Part shown: piece by piece, positions 18,905-27,043 of the stretch
Layout of the letters: each line of letters begins with the position of its first letter
Numbering within the stretch: the first letter of the stretch is position 1
The notes under the pieces: generated by a model
What the model saw: only the letters and a program-made list of their open reading frames with translations
The model's database searches: none
Told to the model about the DNA's origin: nothing
Source: Desulfopila aestuarii DSM 18488
Lineage (GTDB): Bacteria; Desulfobacterota; Desulfobulbia; Desulfobulbales; Desulfocapsaceae
Reading direction: 5' to 3'
Length of the DNA: 64,000 nucleotides
NCBI RefSeq assembly: GCF_900143695.1
Contig: NZ_FRFE01000014.1
Location: 82,953 to 146,952 of the forward strand
Position numbers and translations under genes: made by a program

Positions 18905-20182
18905 ATGACAAAGTTTTTTCCAAAACAAACCCTGACGCCTTGCTGCCTTATATTCCTTTTCTTTCTGTCCTTTGCTATCTTTGACCTGACGCCCGCCATT
19001 GGTGCTTACCAGGAAGGAAGAGGAAACGGTGAAATTATTGTGGTTTCAACAATTGCCTCTACCGTGGCAGTTGAAATTCTTCTGGATGACAGGCCGCACA
19101 TTGTCGGTGGCAGACTGGCCCAGGACGCCATTCTGCTAAGAGCCGGGAAAAAATGCGATCTGGAAGATTTTGAGGTCGGTGAAATTGTAAAAATTGCCTG
19201 GCACACGGTCGATAATCGAAAAGAGATCGTTACCATCATTTCCGACACGCCTCCAGCTCCTCCCACCCAGCCGGTAATCGTCCACAAAGATATCGATACC
19301 GCTCCTACAGTACCTGGTCCAGAGCCAAACAACCGTGTCGCCCCACCCGAAAGACTGGCAAATACAACAGCAATGATTGGCCAGCCCCAGCATCATGTTG
19401 TAAGCACGGAAGACACACTGCTTGATATTGCCCGCCAGTACAATCTTGGATACAACGAGATTGCCGACATGTACCCCGACCTCGACCCATGGCTGCCGCC
19501 GGTGGGAAGAAGATTATTACTGCCCACCGCCCGCCTGCTGCCCGATGGCGATAAAAAAGGTATTGTTATCAACGTTCCGGAAATGCGCCTCTACTATTTC
19601 AGTAAAACAAAAGAGGCCACGCACGTTATTACTCACCCGGTGGGGATTGGCGACACCGATTTCCAGACCGAACCCGGCAACTATGTCGTCGGCAACAAGG
19701 CCATAAATCCCACCTGGTACATTCCGCCATCCCTCCGGGCAAAATACCAGGTCAAAAGTGTTCCGCCCGGTCCGGATAATCCTTTAGGAAAATACTGGCT
19801 GGGCCTCAAAAACACCAATTACGGCATCCATGGCAGCGATATACCCTGGTCGATCGGCAGAAAGGTCACCCATGGTTGCATCCGGATGTATCCTGAGGAC
19901 ATCTCCACATTTTTCAATATCATTGGCGTCGGCACAACTGTGCAAATCGTCTATGAACCGGTGAAGATTGGAAGAGTCGGCAACGACATTTACCTTGAGG
20001 TGCATAAAGATATTTATAACATGTTTCCCGATCTTAGCGCCTATGCACGAGAGAAACTCATCGAAAAAGGCTACTGGATGAATGTGGACAGGAAACGCTT
20101 TACCAACGCAATCCAACAGAAAAGAGGCATTCCTGAAAACATCTCCTACGGAGCCAGGTTGACGGCAAATGCCAGTTATTAG
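18905..20182 (+). CDS. LysM-containing L,D-transpeptidase (YkuD domain)
   Basis: A 425-residue periplasmic enzyme counted from ATG 18905; in-frame ATGs at 18806 and 18836 are alternatives and none has an ideal ribosome site. A signal peptide is clear (MTKFFPKQTLTPCCLIFLFF onward, cleavage near AIGA). A LysM-like peptidoglycan-binding segment follows (HHVVSTEDTLLDIARQYNLG ... LPPVGRRLLLP), then the YkuD domain with GIHGSD and the catalytic VTHGCIRM motif (His and Cys present). It forms 3-3 cross-links or attaches proteins to peptidoglycan. Its position directly after an Lpp-like lipoprotein with a C-terminal lysine suggests the lipoprotein is its substrate, as ErfK/YbiS-type enzymes do with Lpp. 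Confidence 0.92.
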   Translation: MTKFFPKQTLTPCCLIFLFFLSFAIFDLTPAIGAYQEGRGNGEIIVVSTIASTVAVEILLDDRPHIVGGRLAQDAILLRAGKKCDLEDFEVGEIVKIAWHTVDNRKEIVTIISDTPPAPPTQPVIVHKDIDTAPTVPGPEPNNRVAPPERLANTTAMIGQPQHHVVSTEDTLLDIARQYNLGYNEIADMYPDLDPWLPPVGRRLLLPTARLLPDGDKKGIVINVPEMRLYYFSKTKEATHVITHPVGIGDTDFQTEPGNYVVGNKAINPTWYIPPSLRAKYQVKSVPPGPDNPLGKYWLGLKNTNYGIHGSDIPWSIGRKVTHGCIRMYPEDISTFFNIIGVGTTVQIVYEPVKIGRVGNDIYLEVHKDIYNMFPDLSAYAREKLIEKGYWMNVDRKRFTNAIQQKRGIPENISYGARLTANASY

Positions 20183-20263
20183 AATTCACCGTCAAGGCTC
20201 TTTTCTTTCTCAGCAGAATCGTTCCTGCCATGTGGAAAGTCCAGTTGCACAACACCCACCCTA

Positions 20264-21421
20264 TCAGGAGAATTCGCGCAGAATCTCCCTGGAGATAATC
20301 AGTCGCTGGATTTCACTGGTCCCTTCATAGATGGTGGTGATGCGGGCATCACGGGTATAGCGTTCAATGGGGTATTCGGCTGTATACCCGTAACCGCCCA
20401 GGATCTGCATCGCCTCATAGCAGGCCTTATTGGCACTCTCACTGGCGAAAACCTTGGCCATTGAAGCCTCTTTGGCGAAATGCCGCCCCTGCTCCTTTTT
20501 GTAGGCCGCGTTCATAAGCAGCAGTCGACTTGCCTCAAGATTGGTGTACATATCGGCAATTTTCCACTGAATCGCCTCAAACTCGCAGATTTTTTTTCCA
20601 AACTGCGCCCGATCCAGCGAATATCTGGTAGCCGCATCCATGGCGGCAAGCCCTACGCCCAGCGCCAGCGAACCGATTCCGATCCGGCCGCCGGCAAGCT
20701 CAGTCACCGCCACCCTGAAACCGTCATTGAGCTCTCCCATCAGGCTATCTGCTGGAATTCTGCAGTTCTGAAAAAGGATTTCATTAGTGGCCGAGGCGTG
20801 CTGCCCCATCTTTTCTTCTTTTTTGCCGACCACCAGCCCCTCGGTGCCGGCTTCCACCAGAAAGGTGCTGATCCCCTTGCCCTTCGGAGCTTTCGGGTCG
20901 GTAACGGCCCAAACCACGAAAACCCCGGCACAGGAACCGCTGGTAATGAACATCTTGGTGCCGTTTAAGACCCAGTGGTCGCCGTCACGAACTGCGGTGG
21001 TTGTCATGCCGGCCGGATCGGAACCAGCACCCGCCTCGGTGAGAGCAAAGGCACCCGCTACGAATTCACCACTGCAGATTTTGGGGATATATTTCTTTTT
21101 CTGTTCTTCACTGCCCAGAGCCTGGACGACTTCGTTGACCATGTTGTTAACCGACACCGTCACCGCCGTCGAGGCACAGGCCCGGGCGATCTCGGTCATG
21201 GCCACACTAAAGGCGATTACCCCAGCTTCGGAGCCACCGTACTCATCTTTGATATTTAACCCCATCATGCCAAGTTCGGCCAGTTTCTTCAGGTTCTCAT
21301 AGAAGGTTTCCTGGCTGCCACCTTTGTCAAGCTCAGCCGCCACGGGAGCAAGTTCTGCCTGGGCAAATTCCCGAGTGGTTTCCTGAATCAACTTTTGTTC
21401 TTCTGTCAGCTCTAGATACAT
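20264..21421 (-). CDS. Acyl-CoA dehydrogenase
   Basis: A 385-residue FAD-dependent dehydrogenase of full family length. Signatures seen: AFALTEAGAGSDPAGMTTTA (FAD/substrate binding), GYGYTAEYPIERYTRDARI and the catalytic glutamate in [15 protein letters not shown] near the C-terminus. It introduces the alpha-beta double bond in acyl-CoA, passing electrons to ETF. The ATG at 21421 has AGGGGAG upstream. Last gene of the minus-strand beta-oxidation arm; a second acyl-CoA dehydrogenase is encoded next to etfBA on the other arm, so the two probably differ in substrate (for example straight versus branched chain). Confidence 0.95.
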   Translation of the reverse strand: MYLELTEEQKLIQETTREFAQAELAPVAAELDKGGSQETFYENLKKLAELGMMGLNIKDEYGGSEAGVIAFSVAMTEIARACASTAVTVSVNNMVNEVVQALGSEEQKKKYIPKICSGEFVAGAFALTEAGAGSDPAGMTTTAVRDGDHWVLNGTKMFITSGSCAGVFVVWAVTDPKAPKGKGISTFLVEAGTEGLVVGKKEEKMGQHASATNEILFQNCRIPADSLMGELNDGFRVAVTELAGGRIGIGSLALGVGLAAMDAATRYSLDRAQFGKKICEFEAIQWKIADMYTNLEASRLLLMNAAYKKEQGRHFAKEASMAKVFASESANKACYEAMQILGGYGYTAEYPIERYTRDARITTIYEGTSEIQRLIISREILREFS

Positions 21422-21451
21422 ATATCTCCCCTGCCTGTAACGGCTGGTTCT

Positions 21452-22237
21452 TTATTTCCCCTGAAAGTCGGCGGCCCGTTTTTCGAGAAAAGCCTGCATA
21501 CCTTCCTTTTGATCTTTACTGGCGAAACACTGGCCGAACTGTATAGCCTCATAACTGTTGGCACGATCCAGATCCATCTCCACCCCTGTATTGACCGTCT
21601 TTTTACATAACCGGATGGCTATCGGGCCTTTGGAAGCGATCTTTTTGGCCATTTCCCGGCAGGTCGCCATCAGCTGATCGGCCGGAACCACCCGATTTAC
21701 CAAACCGATACGCAGTGCTTCCGCTGCATCGATAATATCACCGGTATAAAGCAGTTCAGAAGCCAGACCCTTGCCAATCAATCGTGGCAGTCGCTGGGTA
21801 CCGCCAAAACCTGGAATGACCCCGAGATTAACCTCGGGCTGCCCGAATTTGGCATTTTCCGAGGCAATCCTGATATCGCATGCCAGGGACAGTTCACAAC
21901 CGCCGCCTAAAGCAAAACCATTTACCGCAGCAATGACCGGTTGGGGCAGCTTTTCGATTGCTGTCATCACGGTGTGGCCAAGCCCGGCAAAGTCTGCAGC
22001 CGCCATAGCGTCGAGTTCCTGCATATAGGCGATATCTGCACCGGCAACAAAAGCCTTCTCTCCACCACCAGTCAGGACCACAGCTGTGATCTCCCTTGCC
22101 TTCTCCAGGAGACCGAAACAGTAAAGCAACTCCTGTAGGGTCTCATAGTTGAGGGCATTCAAGGCCTTTGGCCGGTCGATAGTTATTTGAGCTATCGCCC
22201 CATCTTTTTCGAAGCGGACGTTTTTCAATTCGGTCAT
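21452..22237 (-). CDS. Enoyl-CoA hydratase (crotonase family)
   Basis: A 261-residue crotonase-fold enzyme. The oxyanion-hole segment AFVAGADIAYMQEL and both catalytic glutamates are present (GGGCELSLACD and FGQPEVNLGVIPGFGGTQRL), which fits a true hydratase rather than an isomerase with one Glu. It hydrates crotonyl-CoA or related enoyl-CoA to 3-hydroxyacyl-CoA. AGGAGA precedes ATG 22237. Between the dehydrogenase and the cysteine-rich unknown in the same operon. Confidence 0.95.
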   Translation of the reverse strand: MTELKNVRFEKDGAIAQITIDRPKALNALNYETLQELLYCFGLLEKAREITAVVLTGGGEKAFVAGADIAYMQELDAMAAADFAGLGHTVMTAIEKLPQPVIAAVNGFALGGGCELSLACDIRIASENAKFGQPEVNLGVIPGFGGTQRLPRLIGKGLASELLYTGDIIDAAEALRIGLVNRVVPADQLMATCREMAKKIASKGPIAIRLCKKTVNTGVEMDLDRANSYEAIQFGQCFASKDQKEGMQAFLEKRAADFQGK

Positions 22238-22264
22238 ACTATTCTCCTAGTACAGGTATTTCTC

Positions 22265-23023
22265 TTACACGAGACGTTCGGAATCCATGGAAAAACGCCA
22301 GGCGCAATGCCATTCTTCAGGATGTTCGTCCGGCGGACAACCAATGCACTCCGTCTGAATCCGGGCATCTATGGTCCTGGCGAAGTAGGTGTACTCCACC
22401 AATCCGGCAGATTTGCATGGATAATCGGCAAGCCCTTTGCGATTTCTTGCTTGCTGGACCCTACAGGCGTTCATCTGAAAAACAAAGCTGTTTTCTGTCT
22501 CTTCGCTGATCGACTGTTTATTAATGTTCGCATATACGCGAAACGCAAGGGCTCTTTTCAAGCCGTCCAACCCCGGCTTTCTGCCAAGATTCAGCTGATC
22601 CCGGATCATCTCCGCCTCAAATGGTGAGAAATGGGCCCAGCAAGAATCATTGCAACGTTTGGCTTCATTCATTCCTTCGGCAAATTCAATTGACTGGAAC
22701 CATACGCCGTCGTTGGCCAGCCAGTTTTTTGCCATCCGTACCCGCAGCTCCTGAAGCTTTTCCGGTCCCATCTCAAACAGGGTGGAGGGAATACCCTCAA
22801 CAAGATCAAAACCTAAAAGCGGTGCGAGATGCCTCAGCTGCATTTCACCGCTGATCCTGGCCGTTGCCTTTAACAGTTCCAACGCTTTTTCCTGTCCCAT
22901 CTGGTGACATACCTCGTTATACCAGAGTGCGTGGTGGATGATCGTACGATGAAACAGATCGACCACGTAGTGAGCAGTCTGCCGCTGGTCCAGATCTTCA
23001 ACACTGTTGACGTTCTCGTACAT
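22265..23023 (-). CDS. Cysteine-rich conserved protein of the beta-oxidation operon (DUF6125-like)
   Basis: A 252-residue soluble protein without signal peptide. The N-terminal half is helical; the C-terminal third carries most of the cysteines in motif-like positions: CNDSCW (about 124-129), MNACRV, YPCKSAG, TECIGCPPDEHP and WHCAWRF. This pattern resembles proteins annotated DUF6125, some of which are compared with the ATC hydrolase family; I recall this from memory and cannot check it. The cysteines could bind a metal or an iron-sulfur cluster. GGAGAAG precedes ATG 23023. Its place between an M24 peptidase and crotonase in a beta-oxidation operon suggests an accessory role in acyl-CoA metabolism. 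Function unknown. Confidence 0.7.
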   Translation of the reverse strand: MYENVNSVEDLDQRQTAHYVVDLFHRTIIHHALWYNEVCHQMGQEKALELLKATARISGEMQLRHLAPLLGFDLVEGIPSTLFEMGPEKLQELRVRMAKNWLANDGVWFQSIEFAEGMNEAKRCNDSCWAHFSPFEAEMIRDQLNLGRKPGLDGLKRALAFRVYANINKQSISEETENSFVFQMNACRVQQARNRKGLADYPCKSAGLVEYTYFARTIDARIQTECIGCPPDEHPEEWHCAWRFSMDSERLV

Positions 23024-23046
23024 TGTCTTCTCCGTTAGGTATGTTT

Positions 23047-24246
23047 TTATATAATTCGGATCGTGTTATCTAATGTGGTAAGTGATTCAAGCCCCTGCTC
23101 CGTAACCAGGTGGGTATTTTCAATGCCGACCACGCCTTTACCGGGAAATATCGCTTTCGGTTCAAGGGCAATCACCATGCCGGCCGCCAACGGCAGGGTT
23201 TGTCCTTTGGCAATAAAGGGAAACTCGTCAAGTTCAAGCCCGACCCCATGACCGGTGAAGCGGATCTTACGATCACCGACTCCCATAAAGTTCTCCCCAT
23301 ACCCCTTTTTCTCGGCAAGTGCGATCATCTGTTCATAGAGATCCCCGGTCAACACTCCTGGTACCGCAAGTTTTTTCACCTCTTCCTGAATTGCAAGCAT
23401 CGCCTCGTGTGCCTGCATCAGCTCATCTGGCAGCTGGCCAAGAGAGAATATCCTGGTATGGTCGGATAAATAGCCATTTAACGCAAAAACATAATCAACA
23501 AGAACAGGTTCATTACGTCCGATCTTCTTGTACCCTGCTCCCTGGCCGATCATGCTGCTCACCCCTTCCCCTCCGGTAGGTGAGGCGAGATAACTCGGTA
23601 CAGCTGCAGAGGAACCGGACATCAGGTGCCCGTAAAACATCTCACTGCCCCAAAGACGCATACGGACAATACCCTGATGCCCGAGACTTCGTGCATACGC
23701 CTCGATTTCCCCAGCCAGCTGTACCTCGGTCTTACCCTCTACAAGAAGTTCAGGAACACGCAAGGCGACTTGGTCCGACAAAGCACAGGCCTTTCGTATT
23801 CGATCAATTTCATAGGACGACTTTACTGCCCTGACCAGCCGAATCTCGGTGGAAACGTCGACAATTTTGGCATCCGCGAAAATCTTCTGATACTGAGAGA
23901 AGAGATTCACCGGCAACACATCAAGCTCCATACCGAGTACAGAAGGCAGCACCAGGCCCATCAGTTGGAGCTGGTCCGGGATCTTTTTCGGGCTCACCAA
24001 CGGGATCACATCAACGAGCTGCGACTCCTGTTTCGCCCGTTCAAACTCCTTGAAGACCATCAGGAGCGCCTCTCCGGTATCGGGGACATAAAGCCAGCCC
24101 TGCTGAGACGTTCCCGAAAAATAATAGAGGTCCGTCTTCTGCACGATCAACGCCGCCTGTACCTCTTTTTGCCGCAACCTTTCCTGCAGCTGAGCTATGC
24201 GCACCTCAAGTTCAGCTGCGGGCGTTGCCGATAGGTCGTACGTCAT
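23047..24246 (-). CDS. M24-family metallopeptidase (Xaa-Pro-aminopeptidase-like)
   Basis: A 399-residue protein counted from ATG 24246, which has GAGGAG nine bases upstream; an earlier ATG at 24279 has none. It has an N-terminal creatinase-like domain (about 20-150) and a C-terminal pita-bread domain. All five metal ligands can be placed: two Asp (VLVDYVFALNGYLSDHTR), His (FTGHGVGLELDEFP) and two Glu (ALEPKAIFP and VGIENTHLV). It would be a dinuclear-metal aminopeptidase for Xaa-Pro peptides or a related hydrolase. Its inclusion in a fatty-acid operon is unexpected, and the true substrate may not be a peptide. Confidence 0.88.
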   Translation of the reverse strand: MTYDLSATPAAELEVRIAQLQERLRQKEVQAALIVQKTDLYYFSGTSQQGWLYVPDTGEALLMVFKEFERAKQESQLVDVIPLVSPKKIPDQLQLMGLVLPSVLGMELDVLPVNLFSQYQKIFADAKIVDVSTEIRLVRAVKSSYEIDRIRKACALSDQVALRVPELLVEGKTEVQLAGEIEAYARSLGHQGIVRMRLWGSEMFYGHLMSGSSAAVPSYLASPTGGEGVSSMIGQGAGYKKIGRNEPVLVDYVFALNGYLSDHTRIFSLGQLPDELMQAHEAMLAIQEEVKKLAVPGVLTGDLYEQMIALAEKKGYGENFMGVGDRKIRFTGHGVGLELDEFPFIAKGQTLPLAAGMVIALEPKAIFPGKGVVGIENTHLVTEQGLESLTTLDNTIRII

Positions 24247-24332
24247 TTGCTGTGTCTCCTCGTTGAGATGCCAAGGCATGATACTTCATTGCCCACATCG
24301 AGAAACTTCAGGCTACGTTGAAGGATAGTTTT

Positions 24333-25181
24333 TTAGTAGGTGTAAAAACCTTTGCCGCTTTTTCGGCCAAGCCAACCGGCCTCAACATATTTTCTGAGCA
24401 GCGGACATGGACGGTATTTTGAATCCTTAAACCCATCATAGAGGGTTTCCATAATAGCCAGGCAGGTGTCAAGCCCAATGAGATCAGCCAGGGCCAGTGG
24501 CCCCATGGGATGATTCATGCCAAGCTTCATGACCGTATCGATATCTTCTTTTTTGCCGACACTCTGATACAGGCAGAAGATCGCCTCGTTGATCATCGGC
24601 ATCAGAATTCGGTTGGCGATAAAACCAGGGAAGTCATTAGCCTCCGCCGGAGTCTTGCCGAATTTTTCGCAGAGTTGCCATGTTATTGAAAATGTTTCAT
24701 CTGACGTCGCAAGACCGCGAATCACCTCCACCAGCTTCATCACCGGTACGGGATTCATGAAGTGCATACCAATCACCTTCTCCGGGCGGTCGGTCTGGGC
24801 AGCGATCCTGCCAATGGGAATGGAGGAGGTGTTAGTGCCGAGAATCACATGCGGTGGACAAATGCGGTCCAGCTCACGAAAAATACCAAACTTTAGCTCT
24901 TCTCGCTCAGTGGCAGCCTCTACCACATAATCGGCTGCTGCCATATCCTCAAGATTGGTCGTAATTTTCACCCGGGACAGGATCGCCTGGCCATCAGCCT
25001 GAGAAATTTTCTCTTTTTCCACCAGCCGATTCAAATTTTTACCTATTGCCGCAAGCCCCTTTTCGGCAAACTCCTGCTTAACATCACTCATCACCACCTG
25101 CAGACCACTTGCAGCAGCTACCTGGGCAATACCGTTACCCATCTGACCTGATCCGATAACTCCAAAGGTCTTGACTGTCAT
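24333..25181 (-). CDS. hbd: 3-hydroxybutyryl-CoA dehydrogenase
   Basis: A 282-residue protein, the standard length, counted from ATG 25181 with GGAGAG upstream; a longer frame starting at 25205 lacks a ribosome site. The N-terminal Rossmann motif GVIGSGQMGNGIAQVAAASG binds NAD(P). The catalytic His is in IGMHFMNPVPVMKLVEVI, followed by the DFPGFIANRILMPMINEA and GMNHPMGPLALADLIGLD signatures. It oxidises 3-hydroxybutyryl-CoA to acetoacetyl-CoA. Second gene of the minus arm after thiolase. Confidence 0.95.
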   Translation of the reverse strand: MTVKTFGVIGSGQMGNGIAQVAAASGLQVVMSDVKQEFAEKGLAAIGKNLNRLVEKEKISQADGQAILSRVKITTNLEDMAAADYVVEAATEREELKFGIFRELDRICPPHVILGTNTSSIPIGRIAAQTDRPEKVIGMHFMNPVPVMKLVEVIRGLATSDETFSITWQLCEKFGKTPAEANDFPGFIANRILMPMINEAIFCLYQSVGKKEDIDTVMKLGMNHPMGPLALADLIGLDTCLAIMETLYDGFKDSKYRPCPLLRKYVEAGWLGRKSGKGFYTY

Positions 25182-25245
25182 ATTCTTTTTCTCTCCGTTA
25201 TTCATTGTGGCTCTTTGTCATTTCATTGATACTCGCAGCACGTGT

Positions 25246-26424
25246 TCACGGTCTTCTGAGAATTAAAGCAACCGCTTCTCCTCCACCAAGACAGAGTGAG
25301 GCAAGTCCTCGATGTGCATCCCGGCGCTCCATCTCATAGAGAAGATCGGTCAGAATCCGTGCTCCGCTGGCCCCAATGGGATGCCCTATCGCCACACTGC
25401 CCCCGTTGACGTTAACCTTTGTGGTATCAAGCTCGAGAACCCGATTAATGGCAACCGAGGTTCCTGAAAACGCTTCGTTAATTTCAAAGAGATCGATATC
25501 GTTTATGGTAACACCCTCTTTTTTCAACACTTTGGGGATAGCATAGATGGGTGCCATCAACACATATTTCAGTTCGATACCGTGGGATGCCTGCGCTCCC
25601 ACTTCAGCCATGATCTTGCAACCAAGCTGCTCGGCCTTTTCTCTGCTCATCAACACCAGGGCGGCGGCGCCGTCACTGATAATTGAAGCATTACCGGCAG
25701 TACCCACACCATCCTTTTTGAAGGCCGGACGCATCTTGGCAAGCGTTGCGTAATCGGTGGGCTGTACACACTCATCCCGGGTAAACATCTTTGGTTCCTT
25801 TCCCCGTTGCGGGATGGGCACCGGTACAATCTGGGCATCGAAATAACCTTTCTCCTGCCCTGCCTGTGCCTTGGCATACGACTCGGCAGCAAAGCGATCC
25901 TGATCTTCACGGTTAACCTTCCAGTTCTCGCAGATAAGCTCGTTGGACATCCCCATATGAAAATCATTGACCACATCCCAAAGCCCGTCGTGAACCATAT
26001 GATCTTCGATTTTACCCGGCCCCATTCGATGGCCCCACCGTGCTTTTTCCATATAGTACGGAGCCATGCTCATGTTTTCCATGCCTCCCGCCACCACCAC
26101 ATCAGCATCACCACACTGGATTGCCTGGGCTGCCAACATGACCGTCTTCAACGAGGAGCCACAAACCTTATTGACGGTGATAGCCTCAACAAGATCGGGC
26201 AGACCTGCTTTAATCGCCGCCTGCTTTGCTGGGTTCTGGCCATAACCACAGGGAAGTACCATGCCCATGATACACTCGTTGACTTCGCTGTCCTCGATAC
26301 AGGCACGCTTGATTGCTTCCCGGATGACATGGCCGCCAAGGTCTGTGGCGCCAATGTTTGCAAGAGAGCCGCCAAAACTGCCTAGTGGTGTACGAACCGC
26401 GCTGACAATTACTGCCTGTTTCAT
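25246..26424 (-). CDS. Acetyl-CoA C-acetyltransferase (thiolase)
   Basis: A 392-residue biosynthetic/degradative thiolase. The acyl-accepting Cys is at about 88 (NKVCGSSLKTVMLAAQAI), the His is in GGSVAIGHPIGASGARIL and the second Cys is in SLCLGGGEAVALIL. It cleaves acetoacetyl-CoA into two acetyl-CoA. It is the first gene of the six-gene minus arm, preceded by GAGGGA and by the promoter/operator-like elements around 26595-26650. Confidence 0.95.
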   Translation of the reverse strand: MKQAVIVSAVRTPLGSFGGSLANIGATDLGGHVIREAIKRACIEDSEVNECIMGMVLPCGYGQNPAKQAAIKAGLPDLVEAITVNKVCGSSLKTVMLAAQAIQCGDADVVVAGGMENMSMAPYYMEKARWGHRMGPGKIEDHMVHDGLWDVVNDFHMGMSNELICENWKVNREDQDRFAAESYAKAQAGQEKGYFDAQIVPVPIPQRGKEPKMFTRDECVQPTDYATLAKMRPAFKKDGVGTAGNASIISDGAAALVLMSREKAEQLGCKIMAEVGAQASHGIELKYVLMAPIYAIPKVLKKEGVTINDIDLFEINEAFSGTSVAINRVLELDTTKVNVNGGSVAIGHPIGASGARILTDLLYEMERRDAHRGLASLCLGGGEAVALILRRP

Positions 26425-26594
26425 AGTGAGTCCCTCTGTTGGTGATGGCCCGGCAGAAGATAGTGCCGCTGCCCGCTGACCATGTTGTTGCTGCGTTTAG
26501 ATTATCCCAATAGCCCGAGCTACCTGAATCCTACTGGAAAATACCTCTTGATTCTTGTTAAAAATGGTTGTTTAATCAATCAAAAGCAAAGGCG

Positions 26595-26608
26595 ACCAAG
26601 CGCTCACT
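26595..26608. promoter_or_regulatory. Imperfect copy of the TetR-type operator, thiolase side
   Basis: ACCAAGCGCTCACT matches the perfect palindrome at 26949-26962 in 11 of 14 positions. It lies just downstream of a candidate minus-strand promoter (TTGACA at 26650-26645, weak -10 near 26628-26622), the same arrangement as on the other side. Confidence 0.45.
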
Positions 26609-26905
26609 CGCTACACGTTTGATGTTTACGTAATCCCTCTTGTTTGTCAATCTTTTTCCGTGAATGGCATGCACTTTTCATGTCAGGAAAATCGTTGTCC
26701 GGCCGGAAGCGATGAATGTCAACACTGTAGCGCGGATGGAGCACACGCAATATAATTTTCCCTCATTACCTTTGCTCATTCAATGAGGATGAAATCCCGG
26801 AAGAACAGATCTTCAGGGAACCAGCAGCAGTGGATAATGGTATCAGACTTTCCGATTTAACCGCGGAGTTCTGATCCTTTTTTGTAAAGAGTAAAGAAAA
26901 TTGTT

Positions 26906-26934
26906 TTGACAAAGCGTCTGATTTGCTTTCTAGT
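26906..26934 (+). promoter_or_regulatory. Candidate sigma-70 promoter of the acyl-CoA ligase arm
   Basis: TTGACA at 26906-26911, a 17-base spacer and TCTAGT at 26929-26934 (4 of 6 consensus positions). The start site would be near 26941, directly before the 14-bp palindrome, about 100 bases upstream of ATG 27044. Confidence 0.5.
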
Positions 26935-26948
26935 TGCAGAATAAACCG

Positions 26949-26962
26949 ACCGAGCGCTCGGT
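26949..26962. promoter_or_regulatory. Perfect 14-bp palindrome, probable TetR-family operator
   Basis: ACCGAGCGCTCGGT is perfectly self-complementary and sits at about +8 to +21 of the candidate promoter, where a bound repressor would block transcription. A TetR-family gene is encoded downstream in the same arm (32103-32762) and is the natural candidate to bind it. Binding is inference. Confidence 0.6.
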
Positions 26963-27043
26963 AAAGATAGTTTTGGCTGTTAGGCGGCGTGGCCTTAAAC
27001 AGGCCCTGGAGTGCATCTCTAATCTGAACCCCAAGGAGTCCCT

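Larger units (their letters stand above)
26425..27043. promoter_or_regulatory. Divergent control region of the fatty-acid locus
   Basis: A 619-base gene-free region between the two oppositely transcribed arms. It contains candidate promoters for both directions, each followed by a palindrome built on an ACC-AGCGCT core (listed separately), plus an additional 13-base palindrome CTCATTCAATGAG at 26775-26787 that has no visible partner. No small gene is convincing here. Confidence 0.6.

Noticed and set aside
25807..26385. 192-codon plus-strand frame opposite the thiolase
   Set aside because: Antisense to a conserved enzyme; rich in His and Cys, without any motif.
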